From Coprinopsis marcescibilis (taxonomy: Eukaryota > Basidiomycota > Agaricomycetes > Agaricales > Psathyrellaceae), in contig ML210293.1 of assembly GCA_004369085.1 (NCBI GenBank), positions 17,585-78,473 on the forward strand: DNA of 60,889 nucleotides. The letters are read 5' to 3'. Positions 1 through 7,983 of this stretch are shown here, in pieces. The translations under genes were made by a program, and so were the position numbers. Position 1 is the first letter of the stretch, and each line of letters opens with the position of its first letter. The notes below the pieces were generated by a model. It searched no databases, was not told the DNA's origin, and was given only the letters and a program-made list of their open reading frames with translations.

Positions 1-449
1 TCAATGGAGCGCTCTGGGTCTCCACTGAACCATTTGGATAATTCGGCGCACACGGCAAGGGAGTGGCCCTGGCCTGAGTGCACGGAGGGATCCACGGCAC
101 GCTTGGTGGCTGCGATATGATCGGTGAAAATCACGATCATGCTGCAATCACCGAATTGAATTATTCAGATGATCGCCGCACGTAATGCATAGAGTTCGGC
201 ATCTGGGGCCGTAACTCTACCTGCAGTGAATTTGGCCTTGGTGACCAATCTGCCGCTAGAGTGCACCATGTAGCCAGCAATGGCCTGGTGCCGTACTTCC
301 CGGGGGACCGTGGCATCGGTCGCCACGACGTACACGTTCGGGATCTCATTCACCATCGTGAATTTAGCTTCCAGTATCCGCTCCCTCTCCTCAAGAGCCT
401 CCTTTCTCTTGCTCGGCTCCCTAGGGGGCACGAACTCGTCAAAGGTGAT
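1..449 (-). pseudogene. LINE-type RNase H fragment (non-LTR retrotransposon)
   Basis: Minus-strand translation reads as the RNase H domain that follows the reverse transcriptase in Tad/I-like LINEs. An opening VVATDATV strand is followed by DAELYALRAAI, the family's conserved acidic helix, and then IFTDHIAATKRAVDPS and a GHSLAVCAEL segment. A stop interrupts the frame just after RAAI, near position 165, so the copy is dead. It runs off the left window edge, so the rest of the element is unseen. On its upstream side it is fused in frame to a Ty1/copia fragment near position 450. The domain assignment comes from motif recognition only. Confidence 0.6.
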
Positions 450-669
450 ACGAAATGTAGGGGCAAAGATCTCTGTAAAATCAACTCCAGGGCGCTGGGC
501 ACAGCCCTTGACAACTATCCTGGCCTTGAAGCGCTCCATAGACCCATCTGGGTTGTGTTTGACCTTGAAAACCCAGCCAGAGCAAAGTGGCTTGATTCCA
601 GGAGGCAAATCAACAACCTCCCATGTCCCATTTCCCACCAGAGTCAAGAACTCGGTCTCAGCAGCACTC
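450..669 (-). pseudogene. Ty1/copia reverse transcriptase N-terminal fragment
   Basis: The minus strand encodes the beginning of a copia RT domain: EFLTLVGNGTWEVVDLP, then GWVFKVKHNPDGS, ERFKARIVVKG and QRPGVDFTEIFAPT. These are the classic first blocks of copia RT. The fragment stops abruptly at FAPTFR and continues in frame into LINE RNase H sequence. Upstream it is cut by transposon copy 1, whose terminus begins at 670. Neither the catalytic YVDD block nor the integrase is present, so it is a short relic. Confidence 0.7.
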
Positions 670-1500
670 GAGTACTTTACACTGGCCCACAGGTGTATGT
701 ACACTCCTCATACACTCCTCACACACATATTGTACACAACATGGACACAGTGCAGACAGAACATGAACACAGCTCATGCACTATATATCCACTCCTCATA
801 CACTCCTTGTACACTCCTCATACACTCCTTGTACACTCCTCATACACTCCTTGTACACTCCTCATACACTCCATAGACATAACATGAATACTTCATAGAA
901 ATTCAATCTAGAGACTTGGTGCAAATATCTTGTATCAATACACAAGTACATATGAATAATACAACAAAGCAAAACAACTACTATACGGTTTATACATGAC
1001 TTCTGAGAACAAATCTTCTTCTCTTTCCACCAACACAAGCTTACTAGACTCACAAATAGCCAGCCAACTGTTAGCTAATTTCTCTTTGTCTGGGCTACAT
1101 TAAGTTGCATATACAGCATGCAGTAACAGCCTGGTCTTGTCATGGTATTCCTGCATTGCAAGTCTAAGGCTCTTTTCCTGCAGACCCCAAGTTGAAACCC
1201 TCATAGTTTCATAGGCAGTATAACACTATATGGGGAGTGTACACAGGGTGGACAAGGAGTAGATAAGGAGTAGATAAGGAGTGTATGAGGAGTAGATGAG
1301 GAGTGTACAAGGAGTGTATGAGGAGTGTACAAGGAGTGTACAAGCACAACATATGCACACTGTGTACACTTCTTGGGTACTTTGTGGACACTTCATGTAC
1401 ACATTGTGAACACTGTGGACATAGTATGGACACAACATGGAGACACAGTGGATACATTATGAGGAGTGTACGTACACCTGTGGGCCAGTGTTAAGTGTAG
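670..1500 (+). mobile_element. KDZ-like deletion-derivative transposon, copy 1
   Basis: Left end reads GAGTACTTTACACTGGCCC. The right end, read inward on the opposite strand, is CTACACTTAACACTGGCCC. Next to both ends lie arrays of an 11-bp unit, TACACTCCTCA/TACACTCCTTG: direct at about 700-880 and inverted at about 1220-1345. The whole can therefore fold back on itself. The 330-bp core at about 881-1213 shows no coding sequence I can assign. The flanking 8-mers (662-669 and 1501-1508) do not match, so no target duplication is visible. Orientation is inferred from the two distinguishable ends shared with the other three copies. Confidence 0.75.
700..880. repeat. Subterminal tandem array of copy 1, left arm
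   Basis: Repeated 11-bp units of the form TACACTCCTCA and TACACTCCTTG, most regular at 789-870. The inverted partner array is at 1220-1345 (GTGTATGAGGA, GTGTACAAGGA, variant GTAGATAAGGA). In the middle of the left arm (720-780) a related but less regular stretch has TACACAACATG-like units. Confidence 0.85.
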
Positions 1501-2041
1501 CTAAATTGTGCCAAAGACCATGGGGTTTGAGTTGAAAGCCAGGTGTTAAAGTGAAATTTATTGTTTTCCTCTAGAGTCCTATCTTCTGAATGAGATGGTA
1601 TATTTATCTGATTTCTTCACAGAGTGTACAAGAGCACACTGCAAGCACCCTGTCAATATTTCAGAGAGCCTGTATCAGTGAGTCAAGTGATATGGCCATT
1701 TCAAGCCAACAATTTACCCCTATAAATCGTGTGAAACTTGATCAAATCTTCAATTTTGCAACATTTTGACTGATTTGCAGACTGCCTATCTCCTGAAAAA
1801 GCAAGCCAATATTCCTCAAATTTTGAGAGTAAGCTCCTCCCATACATTCCTTTGATGGCATAGAACTACAGCCCAAAAGATGTAAATATGATTGAGATCA
1901 CATTTGCAGGATACTAGTATGAGACAGTATATCCCATCCCACTCCTCTATTTTCCATCCAAATCCCATATCACTTGGTATATCTCTATCAAAATAGGATA
2001 CCTAGCCCCTGGTCAAAAATATTTCTGATACCCCTTGTAGT
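1501..2041. other. Stretch with no recognisable gene
   Basis: AT-rich sequence between transposon copy 1 and a degenerate Tc1-like relic. No long reading frame and no transposon terminus could be recognised. It may contain the far end of the Tc1-like relic, but no inverted repeat matching the candidate end near 3345 was found. Confidence 0.4.
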
Positions 2042-2940
2042 TTATGAGTTATGCCCAAAGAATGTGCTAGCCATCACTTTTGTTACCCACAAGTATGAGG
2101 TTCTGACATAATTCCACTGAGATCTTTTCCCATTCCTCCTGTACTTGGTCCCACAGCTCAGCAATACTTTGAGCTGGTTCTTTGTACTCCTCCAAACAGA
2201 TCTTGAGGTAGTTCCAGAGGTGTTAAATGGGGTCAAGGTCTGGAGACTGTGCTGGCCATATCATAGTTGTCTTCCCAAGGTCCTGGAAACACTGTTTAGC
2301 CAGTTTTGAAGTGTGTTTTGGGTCATTGTCTTACTGAAAAATCATGTCTTCGGAGTCGAGATTGTAAAATTCAAGGGTTTGCTGAAGTTCATCTCTGAGA
2401 ATGTTAGGGTACAATTAAGCATTTATCTTACCCTCTATCCTGGTGGCATACCCAACCCCTTTCCATGTCATACAGCCCCACATCATCAAGCTGCCTCCTC
2501 CAAACTTGACAGTTCCTTCTACCACCCTATCACTCAGACCCTCTTCCAATCCTCCAAAATCCACTCTGCATGCCTTTCAACAAGCTCTAACCTTGCTTTC
2601 CTATGCCGATAGAAGAAGAGGCCATGTATGCTCGACTACAGGTTACATACCTAAATTTTTGAGGTTTTGGCACATTGTTTGTGCAGATAGAGGTTTTTTG
2701 GTGATCTCCTGAAGTGCTTTGGCAGCTTGAGTAGCATTTTAAATCTTCCCCATCTTGATCATGCATTGAGCATAGTCAATATTGGCAGTAGAGAGAATAG
2801 CAGGGCAGCCACCAGGGAACTTGGGAAGGCTGGGACAAATCTTAGAGTGTAGTTTGCTGATTGCTCCTACACTAACAGCAGTTTCCTTGGAGATTTTATG
2901 CCCAGAGACTCCAGCAGCAAGCAGAGAGAGGATGTGAGAA
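2042..2940 (-). pseudogene. Degenerate Tc1/mariner-like transposase
   Basis: Read on the minus strand, the segment gives a DNA-binding-like start (QTSHILSLLAAGVSGHKIS), then GGGSLMMWGCMTWKGVG, then a DNDPKHTSKLAKQ block around the second catalytic Asp. It ends with WPAQSPDLDPI followed by HLWNYLK. These blocks are diagnostic of Tc1 transposases. Several stops interrupt it; one replaces the residue before the second Asp (Q-stop-D) and another sits where the catalytic Glu is expected. The copy is therefore inactive. A sequence at about 3326-3345 resembling a transposon end, read inward as CAGTGGCCACCCAAACTG, may be its 5' terminus, but no matching opposite end was found. Confidence 0.75.
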
Positions 2941-3949
2941 GTCTGAGAAGGTGATAGTTTGTATATGATAGGTTGTAGGTGATAGAATGGTTGTATGGGG
3001 GTTGTTGATGCATGGATGGACTCTATATAGGCTATGCTTCACATATCAGGTAATTTTATTTGGTGCTATTGCTATTTGGTTTTGGTAAACATAATCACAT
3101 GACTTTGTTGAAAACCCTCCAAAAAACTTGTACAACAAAACTGTTCACATGACTTGCAAGTTTGTGCTATGAGACTTAACTGCCAAATATGGGTGTGGGA
3201 ACTTAAAATTGGGCATGGCATTAGATCAAAGGCTTATCTAATACATCTGTTATTTCTGATATTTTACATAATTTTCTTCTCATGCTATAAAGCATTTATC
3301 TCAAAAGTACAAAACATGCAAACAGTTTGGGTGGCCACTGTAGAGCCCCAGCTACTAAGCTTCCCGTTCCCAGGCAGGTGGTTCACTTGTGCCAACCAGT
3401 GTGGATCCCCAACCTGTCCCAGGTCCCTGTCTTGCCAACAGCCAGCCGGGTATGTACTCTGAGGATTCCCCTTGGCCCAGAGTTGTCTCAGTGTCCAACC
3501 AGTTGCCCTGCATGTATAGCAGAGAACCCACTTGCACTATTGCAAGCAATGCCAGGCTGCTCATAACCAGCCCTTACTACTGCTGACTAACAACCCTACT
3601 AGCCTCGGATTAGGCCATTGCCAATGGTCCAGGTCTTCCAGGTGGGGGGTGGCCTGGGCCCATCTGGCCATTCAGCTTGTTATAAATATGTTCCTTGCTT
3701 ACTGATCCCTATGCTTGCTCTCCTGTTATAGGCACAACTGATAAGGTTTGACCCTACACAGCCACTTTGGGGTGATGCATTCAGTTCCCAGGATCGAGCT
3801 GCAGTGAATAGAAGCTGGCTAGGCCCCACACCCTCTGAGTGATCATCAGATCAGCCTCATTGCTATCCCTGGGAATTGCTTACCAACCCTAGTGATCCCG
3901 AGCATGTGACAGTATCCACTGTTGCTCACACGCCTAGCCCCAACTTCTT
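2941..3949. other. Stretch with no recognisable gene; possible Tc1 end
   Basis: About 1 kb without a supportable reading frame. The only structured piece is the possible transposon end at about 3326-3345. The remainder (3350-3950) is of intermediate GC content and may be the body of the tRNA-derived SINE whose head is at 3950-4075; this is inference only. Confidence 0.3.
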
Positions 3950-4075
3950 GGTTTCAGGGGATGAGAGGGAATTGAACCCTCAACCTTCTGGTGGCTAGCA
4001 CAGCCACCTCTACAGGTCTTTGGTGGCGGTTAGACCACTGGGCTACTATAGCCCAGGTACAGGACAACCAGCCTC
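3950..4075 (-). repeat. tRNA-derived SINE head (A and B boxes)
   Basis: On the minus strand a pol III type 2 promoter is visible: an A-box-like TAGCCCAGTGGTCTAA and, downstream, a B-box-like GGGTTCAATTCCC. The spacing is long, as in tRNAs with a long variable arm (Ser/Leu type). The acceptor stem and anticodon arm do not fold cleanly, so this is a tRNA relic rather than a working tRNA gene. It begins right after a copia gag-like reading frame on the same strand. Confidence 0.5.
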
Positions 4076-4087
4076 CAGAGGCTTTGG

Positions 4088-4250
4088 GAGCAAAGCCAGG
4101 CCTCCATATCACCAGCCCAGCTGTTGTAGTTGGTGTGGCCGAGTTTTACGAATGATGGCAATGATAAGGACGTGGTGTAGTGACAAGGATGGGGGTGAGG
4201 TATGATGAGCAAAGAATTGGAGCAAATGGATGCGAGTGAAGTGCAGGAGA
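4088..4250 (-). pseudogene. Copia gag N-terminal fragment
   Basis: Minus-strand translation contains LPSFVKLGHTNYNSWAGDM followed by EAWLCSQSLWRLV. This matches the pattern of copia gag polyproteins (leucine, NY-x-x-W, M-x-x-L, then LW-x-x-V). The frame is cut right after LWRLV by the tRNA-like sequence. There is no zinc knuckle or protease downstream. Confidence 0.5.
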
Positions 4251-4350
4251 GCAAAAATGAGTAGAGTTCTGTTGTTGACAGTGACTTGGTGTGTTGCTTG
4301 TTGTTAAAGCAGCCCAGGGCCCATAACCTGTTGAAATCAGGCAGCTGGTG

Positions 4351-5078
4351 TTACACTTAGCACTGGCCCACAAGTCCATGCAGCCACCATGCTGGAGCCG
4401 TGTCAGGGCTGTGCTAGAGCTATGCAACTTCATGTGGCTGCCGTGCAAGCTCCATGCCATGTCCATGCAGCCACTGTGCGGCAGCCGTGCAATCTCCATG
4501 CGGCCACCATGCGGCCATTGTACGGCCCTTCCACAGCAGCTGTATGATAGCCATACAAGTTCTGTGTGGCCATCATACAGCTTTCATATGGCAGCCATTG
4601 TATGGCTCTCACATGTCATCTAGGCTAGATCCATAGAAGTATAATGCTATAGTCCATGCTAGAGCCTTGCCAAAATTGACAAAACTGAAATAGTAGATAA
4701 AAAAACTATAGTTACAGTACATTCTATTTTATTTATTCTTCTTCTTCCTGTTCATCCTCCTCATCTTCCTCCTTGTTTCTTTCCTGTTTGGATTGCACAA
4801 TTTGAGTGTGATAGTAGAGCATCACATGAATCATCCAGTTGAAGTTATTGGCAGTCTTCCATTTGAGAATTACAACAAATCCTCCTCCTATCCATGCAAC
4901 TGGAGCTGTGCCAGAGCCACACTCTAGCCACACGGCTGTGGCATGGCCTTCACACGGCCTTCATATGGCAGCCGCACTAGAGCCATGCCAGAGCCGCACT
5001 CCAGCTGCATGGCTGCACCAGCTCCATGCCAGGGCTGCACAGCTGCCACAAGAACCTGTGGGGCAGGGTAAAGTACTC
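4351..5078 (-). mobile_element. KDZ-like deletion-derivative transposon, copy 2
   Basis: Left end (3' end of the element) is TTACACTTAGCACTGGCCC. The right end, read inward, is GAGTACTTTACCCTGCCCC. It is flanked by AGCTGGTG and AGCTGGTA, an 8-bp target duplication with one mismatch. The subterminal arrays use a GC-rich unit built around CATG/GCATGC (for example CATGCGGCCAC) at 4375-4615 and 4905-5040. The core carries the C-terminal end of a transposase reading towards the left end. Together this indicates a non-autonomous, internally deleted copy. Confidence 0.8.
4736..4890 (-). pseudogene. C-terminal remnant of KDZ-type transposase (copy 2)
   Basis: The minus-strand frame reads a GG-(F/Y) segment, then ILKWKTANNFNW, then HVMLYYHTQ, and ends in an acidic tail (EEDEEDEQEEEE) with a stop. 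The same block, with about half the residues identical, is found in copy 4. From memory, the pattern NAWLGG...FNW...HxMLxYHT is characteristic of transposases associated with CxC5/CxC6 cysteine clusters (KDZ group) in mushrooms. Only the last 50 or so residues remain; the upstream part is deleted and replaced by the array. Confidence 0.55.
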
Positions 5079-5814
5079 AGCTGGTAGTAGCCTGATGCTC
5101 TACAAGCAAGACTGGAGTCCTATAGTCAGGGAATGAACTAAGGGACTCCAGAGCAAACTACATCAGTGTATACAAGGCAGGAACTGATGCCAACAGTCCA
5201 AGTATCCAAATGGAGACTATATGATGTAAATATATCACAGGATAAATAACTCAACAAGTATTTGGAATGGGAATGTCCCTTACATACCAATGGAAAGAGG
5301 GAAATGAGACAGTTCTGGTGATACCAAATATAAAAGGAATAGATAAAGGGAAAAGTCCATAGAGTTGAAGTTGAAGATGCTGAGAACACACACACCAATT
5401 GTAACAGGGTGAAAGGGTGGGTTGGGGTTAGGCTCCTGTGAGGCCAGAAGACTCTCCTTTGGGCAGCAGCATGCTTCAGTGCTATAGGTTGTCTGATAAG
5501 CAGCCAACGGAGGTGTGTGGACTGGATGTGTTAGAAGTGTGTGATGTGTCAGCACCTTCCTAATATGCTCAGAGTTCCTGAACCTGGACTAAACTGCTTG
5601 GCAGTTGCATACAGTCCACATTGCACATCCAGGTACATACTCATCCTTGGCTATCTAACTAATAGTCAACTCCAGAAGAAGCATGGCTTCTTAGACCCAG
5701 TCATTAGCAGCCCCACTGGGTATAACAGGCAGAGCAGGGTGTCCACACCCCCATACCACTACCATTGACCATTTGTCTGGAGCTGACCATCCTGTTAAAA
5801 TAGAGCAATGCAAT
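5079..5814. other. Stretch with no recognisable gene
   Basis: About 735 bp between transposon copy 2 and the tRNA-like element. No supportable reading frame. Because the tRNA-like head at 5815-5886 faces left, the lower part of this stretch is a candidate for the SINE body. Confidence 0.3.
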
Positions 5815-5886
5815 CATACCAGGGATTGAACCTAGGACCTCACCAACACATGAGGGATGCTCTAACCACTGAGCTATATGATCTTA
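5815..5886 (-). repeat. tRNA-like SINE head, near-complete cloverleaf
   Basis: The minus strand gives a 72-nt tRNA-like sequence. It has acceptor strands GATCATA/TATGATT, a perfect D arm GCTC...GAGC around AGTGGTTA, and a T arm with TTCAATC in the loop. The A box (TAGCTCAGTGGTTAGAGC) and B box (GGTTCAATCCC) are well kept. The anticodon arm (CCTCA...TGAGG) has an 8-nt loop and is displaced, so it is unlikely to be a functional tRNA. It starts exactly where a LINE endonuclease fragment ends, on the same strand. Confidence 0.55.
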
Positions 5887-6086
5887 GGAATGTGATTTTG
5901 CCAGTTGCCAATGTTGATGACAGCAGATAGGGGCACATGATCTGATGGCCCCTGGATGTCAGGTAATTGCTCAACAGTGCCTGCCAAGCAATCCCTAGAA
6001 TCAACAAACACAAGGTCAATGACTGATGTGCCACCCCCCTGTGCTCTGGAAATGAAGGTGGGGCCTTGGTTGGCCAGAATGGCCAA
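5887..6086 (-). pseudogene. LINE endonuclease (APE) C-terminal fragment
   Basis: Minus-strand frame contains GPTFISRAQGGGTSVIDLVF and then DIQGPSDHVPL. These are the S/T-x-IDL strand and the SDHxPL motif that end apurinic-type endonuclease domains of LINEs. The fragment is about 65 residues and is cut on one side by transposon copy 3 and on the other by the tRNA-like element. Confidence 0.65.
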
Positions 6087-6659
6087 ATCAAGCTACACTT
6101 ATCACTGACCCATGGCTCTATGTACCATGTACATATAGTCTACATGAAGTCTACATGTAGTATATACACTATGTGTAAAGTATACATAAAGTATACATAA
6201 AGTGTATGTATCATGTATATACTGTGTACGTACACTTTATATAATCTCTATGTACACTCTACATAATCTCTGCATACACTACACATAAACTCTATATATA
6301 CTGTTTGTGTTAGACTTGTGTATACAAAATACTTAGTCACTGTAGCTTTATATATTGGTTTCCATTTGACAATTTTAATGTCTCATATAAATAACTAATG
6401 TACAACTTAAAAATGACTTCTTTTCCCTTTAATCTTAACTTCAATCTTCATCATCTGTACCACTCTCCTTAGCTTCATCAACCTAATCCTCCCTACTAGC
6501 CTCCATGTTACCTACACCATTTTGCCAGCTGTGCTCCCAGTAGCCTCAAGTTCAATTCCCATACACACCACTTTTTTTTCTTTAATTTGCAACATGTATT
6601 TACCAACAAGGGAACCCTTTTTGACTAATTTTTTGCAGTAATTTATAAATAGGTACATA

Positions 6660-7983
6660 CACATCCTGTACAAAAGTGTCCGGACACCACGTGACATCAG
6701 CGCGGTACACGTCAAGTGGTGGTTCGAAATGTTCTTCATTATACCATAACCACTCTGTTCTACCTCATTCTATGACTGCATCCAAGACGAATCACATCGA
6801 GCATGACACCCCAACCAAAAACAGGTTCATTGGGGCCATGCAGGCCACCGGAAGGCTCAATCAATCTGCTCGCCTTGCTGGTCTGTCCACATCAACTGCA
6901 TCCGACCTGTGGAAGAAGTATCAATTGACAGGATCATGCAAGAATAGACCTCAGTCAGGGTGTCCACCTAAGCTGAGCATCCGTGACAAGCGAATGATCA
7001 TGCAAGACATCAAATCCAACTGAAGAAAACCCTTTGAACAAGTTGCAAACAAAGCCCCGGGGAATATCAGCACTTGCATTGTTCAGAATCTCGCTGCTGA
7101 AGAAGGGTATCACAGACAGGTTGCATGCAAGACTCCATATGTTTCCCCTTTGCAGAAGAAGAAAAGGCTTGCTTGGGCACAAGAGTTCAAGCAGTTTACA
7201 GATGAGAATTGGAGAAATGTCATCTGGTCTGATGAATGCTATGTCCATCTTGATGATTGGCATGGGAGAATATGGGTTACACGACAGCCTGGGGAGGAAT
7301 ATGATGAGAGCTGCACTGTTCCAACTTTCAAGCAGTCTAACATTCGTGTTATGGTGTGGGGTTGCATTATGGTAGGGAAGAAGGGGCCATTGGTTGTACT
7401 GGAGTATCCAGGAGGGAAGGGAGGCGGAATGACAGGGGAAAGATACATTACACAGGTTCTTCAAGGGAAATTACTCAAGTTTTTGGATGAAGTATGGAAG
7501 GAGAGGCCTGACATTGTCTTTCAGCAAGATAACACCCCATGCCATACTGCCAAAGCAACCAAACACTGGCTAGCCAACCATCACATCACATTGTTCCCAC
7601 ACCCGCCATCTTCTCCGGACATAAACCCTATTGAACCGCTCTGGACAGAGCTCAAATCCATCATCCGCAACCTTCCACACTGCCCTTCTACTGTTCCTCA
7701 ACTCATCAGCGCTGTCAAGTCTGCCTGGGATGCTCTCGAGATTCCCCAAATTGACAAGTACACAAAGACCATGTCCAAACATATTGCAGCAATTATTAGC
7801 ACCCAAGGCTCACATACTAAATATTAGCCCTACACAACCATACATTCCACATGTCTTTAATGGTTATCAGAGTTTTGTTTGCATACATACAATAAATTGC
7901 AAGGAATTAAGCTTCAAAGATTTTCTGCGCAGATGCGCTTGCATTCAATCACATGGTGTCCGGACACTTTTGTACAGGATGTG
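6660..7983 (+). mobile_element. Tc1/mariner element with 35-bp TIRs, nested in copy 3
   Basis: The terminal inverted repeats at 6660-6694 and 7949-7983 match at 34 of 35 positions and contain GTGTCCGGACAC. The element is flanked on both sides by TA (6658-6659 and 7984-7985), the target duplication of this superfamily. It encodes one transposase reading left to right, with a single internal stop. The almost identical ends suggest a fairly recent insertion. Because it interrupts copy 3, copy 3 is older. Confidence 0.95.
6772..7827 (+). pseudogene. Tc1-like DD34E transposase, one in-frame TGA
   Basis: Catalyses cut-and-paste transposition of the surrounding element. Translation from ATG 6772 gives a helix-turn-helix region (IGAMQATGRLNQSARLAGLS), then the catalytic core: first Asp in VIWSDECYVHL, second in VFQQDNTPCH, and Glu in SPDINPIEPLW. 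Thirty-four residues separate the second Asp and the Glu, the DD34E spacing of Tc1. The frame is open except for a TGA at 7021-7023, where CGA (Arg) is likely in active relatives; that is a single C-to-T change. The frame continues unchanged to the TAG at 7825. An upstream in-frame ATG at 6676 lies inside the TIR and is less likely to be used. Confidence 0.9.

Noticed and set aside
700..880. Possible CRISPR-like array
   Set aside because: Units are contiguous 11-mers without unique spacers and sit in transposon arms; CRISPR arrays are not expected in fungi.
261..887. Plus-strand frames of about 200 codons across the copia/LINE relic and array
   Set aside because: They run antisense to clear retroelement coding sequence and then through an 11-bp repeat (YTPHTLLVHS-type periodic peptide); no protein-like conservation.
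5815..5886. Functional tRNA gene
   Set aside because: Acceptor, D and T arms fold, but the anticodon arm is displaced and has an 8-nt loop; retroelement context favours a SINE head.
6540..6575. Third tRNA-derived SINE (B-box-like AAGTTCAATTCCC)
   Set aside because: No A box at a suitable distance and no cloverleaf arms; a chance match is likely.
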